DNA of 64,000 bases from the NCBI GenBank assembly GCA_022827905.1, contig JAJEIQ010000012.1:26950-90949 (forward strand), in the 5' to 3' direction. The position numbers were made by a program, and so were the translations under genes. The DNA comes from Pseudomonadales bacterium. GTDB lineage: Bacteria > Pseudomonadota > Gammaproteobacteria > Pseudomonadales > Azotimanducaceae. The first letter of the stretch is position 1. Each line of letters starts with the position of its first letter. Shown piece by piece: positions 42,276 to 51,176 of this stretch. Under the pieces are notes generated by a model. That model ran no database searches. It was not told where the DNA came from and was given only the letters and a program-made list of their open reading frames with translations.

Positions 42276-45200
42276 ATGTTCGAGCGCATCATCGGCTGGT
42301 CGATAAACAACCGCATCCTCGTGGCGCTGGCGGCGCTCATCGTTGCCATCGTCGGCATCGAAGCGCTGCAGCGCGCGCCTGTGGACGCCATCCCTGACCT
42401 ATCCGACGTCCAAGTCATCGTGTACACGGAGCACCCAGGGCAGGCGCCGCGCATCGTCGAGGACCAAGTGACCTATCCGCTCACGACGCAACTGCTGGCG
42501 GCGCCCCATGCCCAGACCGTGCGCGGCTACTCCTTCTTTGGCCTGTCGCTGATTCACGTCATCTTCGAGGACGGCACCGACCTGTACTGGGCGCGCAGCC
42601 GCGTCCTGGAAACCCTGGACGCCGCCGGGGGGCGTCTGCCGTCCGGCGTCGCGCCCTCGCTCGGCCCCGATGGCACCGGGGTCGGCTGGGCGTTCATGTA
42701 CGTCCTGAATTCCGATCGGCACGATCTCGGCGAGCTCCGCTCGATTCAGGACTGGTTTATGAAGTACGAACTGGCGAGCGTGCCCGGCGTCTCGGAAGTG
42801 GCCAGCATCGGCGGCTTCGAGCGCCAGTACCAAATCAGGGTCGATCCCAACCGCCTGCGCGCCTTCGGGATTCCCATCTCCCAGATTCGCAGCGCCGTGC
42901 AGCGCAGCAACCAGGATGTGGGCGGACGCCTCGTGGAGGCGGCGGAGAAGGAGTTCATGATCCGCGGGCTGGGCACCATCGCGTCCGCCCAGGACCTTGA
43001 GAAGATCGCCCTCGGCGTGGACCGCACCGGCACGCCCATCCTGCTCGGCGACGTCGCCGCGGTGGACATCGGACCGGAAATGCGCCGCGGCGTCGCCGAG
43101 TGGAACGGCGAAGGCGAGACGGTCGGCGGCATCGTCGTGGTGCGGCACGGCGCCGGCACACGGCAGGTGATCGAGGACGTCAAGGCCCGGCTGGCCGACA
43201 TCCAGGCCAGCCTGCCCGAGGGGGTCGAGGTCGAAGTGGCTTACGACCGCTCGGCCCTCATCGACCGCACGATCGACAGCTTGAGCGTCACCTTGAGCCA
43301 ACAGCTCGCCATTGTGGGGCTCATCTGCCTGCTGTTCCTGTTCCACGTCAGAAGCGCTCTGGTGGCGGTCATCACCCTGCCCCTCGCCATCCTCGCCACC
43401 TTCATCGCGCTGTCCCTTCAAGGGCTGGGCCTCAACATCATGTCCCTCGGCGGCATCGCGGTCGCCATCGGAACCTTAGTTGACGCCAGCATCGTGATGG
43501 TGGAGAACGCGCACAACCACCTCGCCCGCGACCAGGGGCGGCGACCGCACTGGCAGGTCGTCGCCGAGGCCACCCGGGAAGTGGGCCCGACGCTCTTCTA
43601 CGCACTGCTGGTGATTACCGTCTCGTTCCTGCCCGTGTTCGCCCTCGAGGCCCAGGAGGGCCGGCTGTTCAAACCGCTGGCCTTCACCAAAACCTACGCC
43701 ATGGCGGCGGCGGCGCTGCTGGCGGTGACCTTGGTGCCAGTGCTGGTGGGCTACTGGGTGCGCGGCCGGCTTCGCCCGCTCGACCAACACCCCGTCAGCC
43801 GCCTGCTCACCGGGCTGTACCGTCCCCTGCTAACGGCCACCATGCGCTTCAAGACGCTTGTGCTCGGTGCCGCGGTCCTTGGGCTGGCGCTGACCGCCAT
43901 GCCGTGGGCGCGCCTCGGCTCCGAGTTCATGCCCAGGCTATGGGAGGGCGACCTGCTCTACATGCCGACCACACTGCCGGGCATCTCCATCACCAAGGCC
44001 ACCGAGATACTGCAGCAGACCGATCGGATCCTGAGCACGTTTCCCGAGGTCGAGCACGTCTTCGGCAAACTCGGCCGTGCCGAAACGGCCACCGACCCCG
44101 CCCCCCTGTCGATGATTGAAACCACGATCCAGCTTAAGCCCCAGAGCGAATGGCGGCCGGGGATGACGCCGCAACGGCTGACCGAGGAGATGGATGCCGC
44201 CATTCGAGTGCCCGGTCTCACCAACGCTTGGACGATGCCCATCAAGACGCGCATCGACATGCTCTCCACCGGCATCCGCACGCCGGTCGGCATCAAGCTC
44301 GGCGGCCCTGATCTCGCGGAGCTTGAGCGGCTCGGCAGGGAAGTGGAGGCGGTTGTGCGGACGCTGCCCGGAACCGCCAGCGTCTATGCCGAGCGAGTGA
44401 TGGGGGGCAACTACCTGGACTTCCACATCGACCGCGACGCAGTGGCCCGCTACGGGTTGACCGTCGGCGACGTCCAGGACGTGATCCAAACCGCCATAGG
44501 CGGCGCTAGGGTGACGACCGCAATCGAAGGCCTGGCCCGCTACCCGGTGAACCTGCGCTACAGCCGGGAGTTGCGCGACGACCTGCCCGCCCTGCGCGCG
44601 GTGCTCGTGCCAACCCCTGCCGGCGCCGAAATACCCCTGCATCGGCTGGCGCGCATTGAGTACGCAGTGGGCCCGCCGAGCATCAAGAGCGAGGCAGCCA
44701 AGCCCAACGCCTGGGTCCACGTGGACGTGCGCAATGTGGATCTAGGCGCCTACGTCGAGAGGGCGCGCAAGGCCGTCCGCGCCCAAGTGGACCTGCCGCC
44801 CGGCTACACCTTGGCTTGGAGCGGCCAATACGAACACATGCAGCGCGTCGAGCGGCGCCTGGCCTTGGTCATCCCCCTCACGCTGCTGGTGATCGCCGCG
44901 ATCATCTATGCGAGCCGCAAGTCCATCGCCGAGACCATCCTGGTGCTCGCCGGCGCACCCTTCGCCCTGACCGGGGCCATCTGGCTGCTCTACGCGCTCG
45001 ACTACAACCTAAGCGTCGCCGTCTGGGTCGGAATCATCGCCCTGGCGGGCCTCTACGCGGAGACGGCCACCGTGCTGCTCCTCTACCTCGACATCTCGGT
45101 TCGCGAACACCGTCAACGCGGCCTGCTGACCGACCGCGCCGCGCTCGCCCGCGCCATCCAGGACGGCGCCGCGCAGCGCTTGCGGCCGGTACTCATGACC

Positions 45201-45410
45201 ATCGCCACGGACGTCATCGGACTGCTGCCGATCATGTGGAGCGCCGGTGCGGGCGCCGACGTCATGAAACGCATCGCCGCCCCCCTGGTCGGGGGCGTAA
45301 TCACTTCCGGCGTGGTGGTGCTCATTCTCTTTCCAGCGGTGTACTACCTCTGGAAGGCCCGCGGGTTGCCGCCCGCACAGCCCCACACTGACAACAATTC
45401 CGACCCTTAA
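42276..45410 (+). CDS. cusA: Heavy-metal RND efflux pump, CusA-like (Cu/Ag type)
   Basis: 1044 residues, 12 helices. The substrate-site methionines of E. coli CusA (573, 623, 672) are all matched by context: GDLLYMPTTLPG, APLSMIETTIQL and KTRIDMLSTGI. The TM4 motif is GTLVDASIVMVENAHNHL (CusA type, Asp405 equivalent kept), and the Glu939 equivalent is in GLYAETATV. The Lys984 equivalent is not conserved: the motif reads RLRPVLMT instead of RPKAMT. It should export Cu(I)/Ag(I) using the proton gradient. Its stop shares the TTAA with that of the convergent carboxyltransferase gene. Confidence 0.95.
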   Translation: MFERIIGWSINNRILVALAALIVAIVGIEALQRAPVDAIPDLSDVQVIVYTEHPGQAPRIVEDQVTYPLTTQLLAAPHAQTVRGYSFFGLSLIHVIFEDGTDLYWARSRVLETLDAAGGRLPSGVAPSLGPDGTGVGWAFMYVLNSDRHDLGELRSIQDWFMKYELASVPGVSEVASIGGFERQYQIRVDPNRLRAFGIPISQIRSAVQRSNQDVGGRLVEAAEKEFMIRGLGTIASAQDLEKIALGVDRTGTPILLGDVAAVDIGPEMRRGVAEWNGEGETVGGIVVVRHGAGTRQVIEDVKARLADIQASLPEGVEVEVAYDRSALIDRTIDSLSVTLSQQLAIVGLICLLFLFHVRSALVAVITLPLAILATFIALSLQGLGLNIMSLGGIAVAIGTLVDASIVMVENAHNHLARDQGRRPHWQVVAEATREVGPTLFYALLVITVSFLPVFALEAQEGRLFKPLAFTKTYAMAAAALLAVTLVPVLVGYWVRGRLRPLDQHPVSRLLTGLYRPLLTATMRFKTLVLGAAVLGLALTAMPWARLGSEFMPRLWEGDLLYMPTTLPGISITKATEILQQTDRILSTFPEVEHVFGKLGRAETATDPAPLSMIETTIQLKPQSEWRPGMTPQRLTEEMDAAIRVPGLTNAWTMPIKTRIDMLSTGIRTPVGIKLGGPDLAELERLGREVEAVVRTLPGTASVYAERVMGGNYLDFHIDRDAVARYGLTVGDVQDVIQTAIGGARVTTAIEGLARYPVNLRYSRELRDDLPALRAVLVPTPAGAEIPLHRLARIEYAVGPPSIKSEAAKPNAWVHVDVRNVDLGAYVERARKAVRAQVDLPPGYTLAWSGQYEHMQRVERRLALVIPLTLLVIAAIIYASRKSIAETILVLAGAPFALTGAIWLLYALDYNLSVAVWVGIIALAGLYAETATVLLLYLDISVREHRQRGLLTDRAALARAIQDGAAQRLRPVLMTIATDVIGLLPIMWSAGAGADVMKRIAAPLVGGVITSGVVVLILFPAVYYLWKARGLPPAQPHTDNNSDP

Positions 45411-46960
45411 GGCCGCATGGGGAAGGAAACGGGGCCGGTCAGGCGATCGAGTTGAGGTTGAATCCAGTCGATCCAGCGGCACAGGTAGGGGCGGGTCTCG
45501 CGGGGATCGATCAGTTCGTGCACCGCGAAGGACTCCGCTCGGGGGAAGGGGGAGCGGGCGCTGCGCAACCGCTCCTCGAGTTCGCGGCGCTTGGCGTCCG
45601 CATCCTGGGCGGCGGCAATCTCGCGGTGAAAAGCCACCGCCACGCCGCCTTCCAAGGGCAGCGCGCCGGACTCCACCGAGGGCCAGGCCAGCACATAGGC
45701 GCCCGGTGCGTAGTGGGCGGCGGTGGCGACGCCGAAGCCCTTGTGAACCTGGACCACGGCCCAAGGGATGCTGGCTTGGGACGCGGCGGCAACCGCCGCC
45801 ATGCCGTAGCGGATGGTGCCCGCTGCCTCTGCCTCGGGCCCGATCATGAACCCCGGCTGATCGACGAAGTTGACCACCGGCACATGGAAGCTGTCGCAGG
45901 TTTCCACGAAGCGGCGGTACTTTTGGGCGGCCTCCGCGGTCATGGCGCCGGCGTAGTGACGGTTGTCGTTGGCGAGCACGCCCACCGGCTGGCCGGCCAA
46001 GCGGGCGAAGGCGCAGATCTGGCTCGGGCCATAGGTGGCGCCCACCTCAAAAAGCGATTCCCGATCGACGATCAGCTTCAAAATGGCGCGGATGTCAAAC
46101 GGGGCGTTGGCGTCGCGAGGCACCGCCTCAAGCAATTCCGGGGCCATGCGCTCTGGATCGTCATCCACGGCCAAGCGTGGAGCCCGCTCCCAAACCGATG
46201 CGGGCAGATAGCTTAGGAATTGCCGAATTTGGCGAAACGCATCGCGCTCATCGACGGCGATGTTGTCCACCACTCCGCTGGTCGCATGAACCTCGGCACC
46301 GCCGAGCTGCTCCTTGGTGAGGTTGACGCCCAGCGCCCGCCGCACCAGCGCCGGGCCGCCAATCAGCACTTGGGCCGTGCGCCGGGTCATCACCGCAAAG
46401 TGGGAAGCCACCAAGCGGCCCGCCGGGAACCCCGCCACCGGACCCAAGGCTGCGGAAGCGATGGGCACCTGGCCCATGGCGTCGGCGATGATGCGAAAGC
46501 GGGGTTCGGAGAACACCGGCTCGCCCGTGGTGCCGCCCTTGCGGCCGGATCCCTTGACGCTGCCGCCGCCACCTTCGAGCAGGCGCACGAGCGGCACCCG
46601 GTACTGGCAGGCGAGATGTTCCGCGTAGATGCTTTTGCGCAGCCCGGCGGCATTGGGGGAGCCGCCCTTCAGGGTGAAGTCCTCGCCGCCAACCACCACC
46701 CGGCGGTCGTCGATCTTGCCGAAGCCGACCACGTAGTTGGCGGGCACGTAGCCGGTCAACCGATCCTTGTCGTCGTAGTCCGGCAGCGCCGTGGCTTGGC
46801 CGTGCTCCTGAAAGGTGCCGCGGTCGAGCAGTTCGTCGATGCGTTCGCGAATGGTCAGCCGACCCTTGGCGTGTTGGCGGGCAATGCCTTCCTTACCGCC
46901 CTGCTGACGCGCCAAGTGGCGCCGCTGGGCCAGTTCCTTGACCTCGCTTTCCCAACTCAC
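45407..46960 (-). CDS. Acyl-CoA carboxylase carboxyltransferase subunit (PccB-like)
   Basis: 517 residues from GTG 46960. Two crotonase-like carboxyltransferase halves are present: AKGRLTIRERIDELLDRGTF, then GGGSVKGSG and GGPALVRRALG in the first, and FVDQPGFMIGPEAEAAGTIRYG and HKGFGVATAAHYAPGAY in the second. This enzyme moves carboxyl from biotin to an acyl-CoA (propionyl, methylcrotonyl, geranyl or similar). No biotin carboxylase or biotin carrier gene is in the window, so the partner must be elsewhere. It lies after the enoyl-CoA hydratase gene by 26 nt. Confidence 0.92.
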   Translation of the reverse strand: MSWESEVKELAQRRHLARQQGGKEGIARQHAKGRLTIRERIDELLDRGTFQEHGQATALPDYDDKDRLTGYVPANYVVGFGKIDDRRVVVGGEDFTLKGGSPNAAGLRKSIYAEHLACQYRVPLVRLLEGGGGSVKGSGRKGGTTGEPVFSEPRFRIIADAMGQVPIASAALGPVAGFPAGRLVASHFAVMTRRTAQVLIGGPALVRRALGVNLTKEQLGGAEVHATSGVVDNIAVDERDAFRQIRQFLSYLPASVWERAPRLAVDDDPERMAPELLEAVPRDANAPFDIRAILKLIVDRESLFEVGATYGPSQICAFARLAGQPVGVLANDNRHYAGAMTAEAAQKYRRFVETCDSFHVPVVNFVDQPGFMIGPEAEAAGTIRYGMAAVAAASQASIPWAVVQVHKGFGVATAAHYAPGAYVLAWPSVESGALPLEGGVAVAFHREIAAAQDADAKRRELEERLRSARSPFPRAESFAVHELIDPRETRPYLCRWIDWIQPQLDRLTGPVSFPMRP

Positions 46961-46986
46961 CGGCGGCGCTCCGCAACCCCTTCCTT

Positions 46987-47784
46987 CTAGTCGCTGAACT
47001 CGGGCGAACGCTTCTCGAAATTGGCCTTAACCGCCTCGACCTGGTTGGGCGAGCCGATCAACGTCTCCTGCAAGGCGGCCTCGAGTTCCAAGCCGGTGCG
47101 CGCATCGGCGTGCCAACTGGTCTCGAATAGCTCCTTGCCGGCCCGCACGGCATCTGGCGACTTGCCGGCGATTTCCCGCGCGAGTTCCATGGCGGCAGCG
47201 TGCGGGTCATCCGCCACGTGAGTGACGAGGCCCGCCTGGCGCGCCTGTTCGCCGTTCAGGACCCGGCCGGTGAAAGTGAGTTCCTTGGCCACGTCCATGG
47301 GCACTAGGTCGCGCAGCGTCTGGGTGATGCTCATGTCGGGGATCAGGCCCCACTTGATTTCCATGACGGAGATCTTGGCGTCCGGGGCGGCAAATCGGAT
47401 GTCCGCGCCCAAGGCAATCTGGCAGCCGCCGCCGTAGGCGACGCCGTGCAGCGCGGCGATGGTCGGAACCGGCAGCTTCTTCCAGACGTAGGCCGGGCGT
47501 TGCGCGGTGTTCTCCACCTGATCGCCGCGGCTGAGCAGCGCACCACTGGAAGCCCGGTTGGGATCGCCGATGCTCCGCATGCTCGCCATGTCCAGACCTG
47601 CGCAGAACCCGCGACCGTTGCCGGACAGCACCACGGCCCGCACCTCTTTCGCCTCGGCGAGGCGCTCCCCGGCGTCAACGATCGCCTTGAACATCTCCGG
47701 GCTCAGCGCGTTGTACTTCTCGGGCCGGTTGAGGCGCACATCAGCCACCCCGTCGTTGACCTCTACGGTCACCAAATCTGCCAT
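46987..47784 (-). CDS. Enoyl-CoA hydratase/isomerase (crotonase family)
   Basis: 265 residues from ATG 47784, with GGGGA at 7 nt; an open frame further upstream is not needed. Crotonase motifs: LNRPEKYNALSPEM, the oxyanion-forming GNGRGFCAGLDM, and HGVAYGGGCQIALGADIRFA with EIKWGLIPDM. The second catalytic Glu position of hydratases has MEIKWGL, which fits many crotonase variants. It is co-directional with the carboxyltransferase and two SDRs and likely belongs to an acyl-CoA degradation route. Confidence 0.93.
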   Translation of the reverse strand: MADLVTVEVNDGVADVRLNRPEKYNALSPEMFKAIVDAGERLAEAKEVRAVVLSGNGRGFCAGLDMASMRSIGDPNRASSGALLSRGDQVENTAQRPAYVWKKLPVPTIAALHGVAYGGGCQIALGADIRFAAPDAKISVMEIKWGLIPDMSITQTLRDLVPMDVAKELTFTGRVLNGEQARQAGLVTHVADDPHAAAMELAREIAGKSPDAVRAGKELFETSWHADARTGLELEAALQETLIGSPNQVEAVKANFEKRSPEFSD

Positions 47785-47837
47785 TCCTGTTTCCCCGTGT
47801 TTGGTTTTGTAGCCGCGCAATTTAACACGGCTGTCCG

Positions 47838-48668
47838 CTAGAAGAAGTAGCTGCCCCCATTCGCCACCAGCACCGATCCGGTGCACATGCTCGAGGCGTC
47901 GCTGGCCAGCCAGCAAACCGCTTCGGCGATCTCAAAGGGCTCGGCCATGCGGCCAAGGGGAATGGCGTTTTCCATGTCGCGGATCCAGCCTTCGGGAATG
48001 CCGTCCATGATCGGCGTGTTGGTCGGACCCGGCGCCACCGCGTTCACCCGGATGCGCCGCGATCCCAGCTCCCGCGCCAGGCCCCGGGTGAATCCGATCA
48101 GGGCCGCCTTGCTGGTCACGTAGTGAATGGGGCCTTCGCCGGATTGGGCGGCGGTGGAGGAGATGTTGATGATGGAACCGGCAATGCCGGCCTTGACCAT
48201 GGAGCGCACTGCCGCCCGGGCGCAATGAAAGGCGCCGTCCAGATTCACGCCCATCACCCCGCGCCAGCCTTCGTCCTCCATGAAGATCATGTGGTCCACG
48301 TGGGTTTCGGCCTCCTTCCCGGCCTCAAGCTCGGCGTTGCGCTGGGCCATGAGTTCGTACATGCGATCGCTGCCGTCGCCCCCGGCGCGGCCAATCCCGG
48401 CATTGTTGAGGAGCACACTCACCGGCCCCAATTCCGCTTCCACCCGGTCAAACGCCTCGTTCACTGCCGCGCTGGCGCTGACGTCACAGCGCAACGCAAG
48501 CGCCCGCCCCGGGAGATCGGCGATGGTCTCTGCGGCGCCCGCCTCGTTGAGGTCCAAGGCCGCAACGGCCGCGCCCCGCTCCGACAGCAGCCGCGTTGCC
48601 GCCCGGCCCATGCCTTGGCCGGCGCCAGTGACCACGGCGACCTTGCCCTGGAGAGATTGATCGCTCAT
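47838..48668 (-). CDS. SDR-family oxidoreductase with a 35-residue insertion
   Basis: 276 residues. The NAD(P)-binding TGAGQGMGR, NNAGIG and the catalytic Ser...Tyr-x3-Lys (SSTAAQSGEGPIHYVTSKAA) are intact. Between NNAGIG and the usual next helix an extra segment of about 35 residues (about 95-130, with YELMAQRNAELEAGKEAETH) is present. The substrate is unknown; a hydroxyacyl or alcohol dehydrogenase role in the neighbouring acyl-CoA pathway is likely. Confidence 0.92.
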   Translation of the reverse strand: MSDQSLQGKVAVVTGAGQGMGRAATRLLSERGAAVAALDLNEAGAAETIADLPGRALALRCDVSASAAVNEAFDRVEAELGPVSVLLNNAGIGRAGGDGSDRMYELMAQRNAELEAGKEAETHVDHMIFMEDEGWRGVMGVNLDGAFHCARAAVRSMVKAGIAGSIINISSTAAQSGEGPIHYVTSKAALIGFTRGLARELGSRRIRVNAVAPGPTNTPIMDGIPEGWIRDMENAIPLGRMAEPFEIAEAVCWLASDASSMCTGSVLVANGGSYFF

Positions 48669-48698
48669 TGGCCTTCCCCCAATTTGAATCCAACTCGG

Positions 48699-49472
48699 CT
48701 ACGTACCCGGCGGTGGCGGAACCACGAGCTGCGATGCCTTGCCGCCGTCCACGGACAGGCACACGCCGGTCACGTAGCTCGCCTCGTCGGAAAGCAGAAA
48801 AGCGATCGCCGCCGCCACCTCCTCCGGCTCGCCGAGCCGGTTCATCGGCACGCCGCCGGCCACCGCTTCGGTGTAGCCGGGCACGCCCCCCAGCGCTTCG
48901 GTGGTGCTTGGCGTGGCAATCACGCCCGGCGCCACCGCATTGACGCGCACGCCGTGGGTGGCGCCCTCCATGGCCGCGCACTTGGAAAAGTGGATGAGCG
49001 CCGCCTTGGAAGCGGAATAAGCCGCCATGTTGTCGATGGCCAGCAGCCCGTTGATCGAGGCGATGTTGACGATGGCGCCCCGGCCCTGCGCCACCATGAT
49101 CCCCAGTGCCGCCTGGGTGGCGGCGAAGGCCGCATCCACGTTGACGCGGAAGTCCTGCTGGAACGCCTCGAGGCTGGTGTCCCCAATGGCGCTCCAGCCG
49201 ACGTGCATGGCGTTGTTGACCAGGAAGTCAAAGCGCCCATGCCGCTCGGCAATCCGGCGGATCAACGCCTGCAGCGCCGGCCCATCGGCCACGTCAAGCT
49301 GTTCGGCGCTGGCTTGCTCGCCCAGTGACTCCTGGGCTGCGGCCAGCGCCTGCGCCCGCCGGCTACAGACGGTCACCGTGGCACCCTCGCCAATCAACCG
49401 GCTGGCGATGGCCAAGCCAATGCCCTCACTGCCGCCCGTCACCAAGCCGACACGGCCTGCAAATCGTTCCAA
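48699..49472 (-). CDS. SDR-family oxidoreductase
   Basis: 257 residues if started at TTG 49472, chosen because GGGGAG lies 7 nt upstream; a TTG at 49502 would add ten residues. The sequence shows VTGGSEGIGLAIA, the NNAMHVGWS variant of NNAG, and ASINGLLAIDNMAAYSASKAAL with catalytic Ser, Tyr and Lys. GVIATPSTTEALGG is the substrate loop. It belongs to the same minus-strand acyl-CoA gene set and is divergent from the ligase gene. Confidence 0.9.
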   Translation of the reverse strand: MERFAGRVGLVTGGSEGIGLAIASRLIGEGATVTVCSRRAQALAAAQESLGEQASAEQLDVADGPALQALIRRIAERHGRFDFLVNNAMHVGWSAIGDTSLEAFQQDFRVNVDAAFAATQAALGIMVAQGRGAIVNIASINGLLAIDNMAAYSASKAALIHFSKCAAMEGATHGVRVNAVAPGVIATPSTTEALGGVPGYTEAVAGGVPMNRLGEPEEVAAAIAFLLSDEASYVTGVCLSVDGGKASQLVVPPPPGT

Positions 49473-49508
49473 GCGCCGTCTCCCCACTTTTCGCTGTTCC
49501 AAACGTAG

Positions 49509-49519
49509 GTTAGTCTAAC
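49509..49519. promoter_or_regulatory. Candidate operator in the divergent SDR/ligase region
   Basis: GTTAG-T-CTAAC is a perfect 5-bp inverted repeat around one base, centred in the 83-nt divergent region. It could be a repressor site (for example TetR type) controlling both directions. It is short enough to occur by chance. Confidence 0.3.
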
Positions 49520-49555
49520 TGGCTTGGTCCCGTTGCGCTCGCCTGAAGGAGAGAC

Positions 49556-51175
49556 ATGGACGCCACTTGGGAAGCCGCAGCCGCAGCCTTCGGGATTCGC
49601 GAGAAGCCTCGGGGCGGGCACAAGATTCGGGTCTTCGCCGAAAACCACGCTTACTTGAGCCAAGTCTTCAGACGCCTGGAGACCTATGGGGAGCGCGAGT
49701 TCATCGTGCACGAGGACGTCCGGCTGACCTTCGCCGAGAGCCGCACCCAAGCCGCCCGCCTGGCCCACCATCTCGCCAACCAATGCGCCATCGAGCCCGG
49801 CGACCGCGTCGGTCTGGTCCTGCCCAACTCGCCCGAGTGGATGCTGAGCTTCATCGCCATCAGCGCCATCGGCGCGGTGCCGGCGTTGATCAACGCACGG
49901 GCGGGCGCGGATGAGGTGAACCACTGCCTGACCTCGACCCAATGCCGGCTGTGCATTCACCAGCGCAACGATTTGGCGGCCGAAATCAGTGATCTGACCT
50001 TGGCGGAGACGCAGCGCATCCTGTCCGGCCGAGCGGACCATCCGCTGCCCGAGACGCCGCGCGGACCGGACGATGAGGCGCTGTTGATGTTCACCAGCGG
50101 CACCACTGGGCTGCCCAAGGGCGCCTCCCTGTCCCATGAAGGCGTGCTGACGGCGCTCAAGACTATCGAGTACTCCGGAGCCCTCATCGCCAAGGGCATG
50201 GCCGAGGCTTTCGGCATGGACTACGGGACGCTTGCCGGGATGCGGCCGCCGCCGGTCAACCTGCTGATCTTCCCGCTGTTTCACGTCAGCGGCTGCCATG
50301 CGGTGTTCCTCACCAGCCTGCTGCAGGGCGGCAAGGTCGTGCTCATGACGCGCTGGAACGCCCAGGAGGCGGTGGCGCTCATGGCGCGGGAACGGGTGAC
50401 CGCCTTCCCGGCGGTGCCCACCATGCATCGCGACCTGCTGCGCCTGGAATCACTGGCGGAACATGACCTGTCCAGCCTCACCAGCCTGTCCGTGGGTGGG
50501 CAGGCAACGCCGCCGGCGCTGCTCGCCGACATCCATCGCGCCTTTCCGTCAGCGGTGATGGGGACCGGCTACGGCATGACCGAAAGCAACGGCACCGTGA
50601 CGCTGATGATCGGCTCGGAGTTCATCGACAATCCGCGTTCGGCAGGCCGCCCCGTGGCAACGGTTGACGTCGAAGTCCGCGACGACCGAGGCAATGCCCT
50701 GCCCGCCAACACAACCGGCGAAATCCACATTCGGGGCTCGACGCTGATGACCGCATATGCCAACTCGGAACACGACCCCTTCGACGCCGACGGCTGGTTT
50801 GCCACCGGCGACCTCGGCTACCTGGATGGGGACGGCTTGGTCTACATCGTTGACCGCAAGACCGACATGGTGATTTCCGGCGGCGAGAACATCTATTGCG
50901 CTGAAGTCGAACGGGTCTTGGACCAGCATCCAAGCGTGCGCGAAAGCGCGGCCTTCGGGCTGCCCGATGAGCGGCTCGGCGAAAAGCTGGTCGCCACCGT
51001 CGTGCCCCATGCCGACGGCGACCTGACCGAAGCCGCCCTGATCGACCACTGCGTCGGCCGCCTGGCCAAGCACAAGGCGCCCAAACAGGTGCGCATTCAG
51101 CGCCGCCCCCTGCCGCGCAATGCCTCCGGCAAGACCATCAAGGCCCAAGTCAAGCAGGCGTATCTCGCCCAGTGA
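49556..51175 (+). CDS. Acyl-CoA synthetase (AMP-binding family)
   Basis: 539 residues from ATG 49556, preceded by AGGAGA. The ATP/AMP motifs are FTSGTTGLPKGASLSH, GYGMTES, GWFATGDLGY and the C-terminal catalytic-lysine region NASGKTIK. The enzyme activates a carboxylic acid to its CoA ester through an acyl-adenylate. The substrate is not obvious, but the surrounding hydratase, SDR, carboxyltransferase and flavoprotein genes suggest a medium-length or sterol/terpenoid acid. It is convergent with the next gene, with 1 nt between stops. Confidence 0.95.
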   Translation: MDATWEAAAAAFGIREKPRGGHKIRVFAENHAYLSQVFRRLETYGEREFIVHEDVRLTFAESRTQAARLAHHLANQCAIEPGDRVGLVLPNSPEWMLSFIAISAIGAVPALINARAGADEVNHCLTSTQCRLCIHQRNDLAAEISDLTLAETQRILSGRADHPLPETPRGPDDEALLMFTSGTTGLPKGASLSHEGVLTALKTIEYSGALIAKGMAEAFGMDYGTLAGMRPPPVNLLIFPLFHVSGCHAVFLTSLLQGGKVVLMTRWNAQEAVALMARERVTAFPAVPTMHRDLLRLESLAEHDLSSLTSLSVGGQATPPALLADIHRAFPSAVMGTGYGMTESNGTVTLMIGSEFIDNPRSAGRPVATVDVEVRDDRGNALPANTTGEIHIRGSTLMTAYANSEHDPFDADGWFATGDLGYLDGDGLVYIVDRKTDMVISGGENIYCAEVERVLDQHPSVRESAAFGLPDERLGEKLVATVVPHADGDLTEAALIDHCVGRLAKHKAPKQVRIQRRPLPRNASGKTIKAQVKQAYLAQ

Positions 51176-51176
51176 G

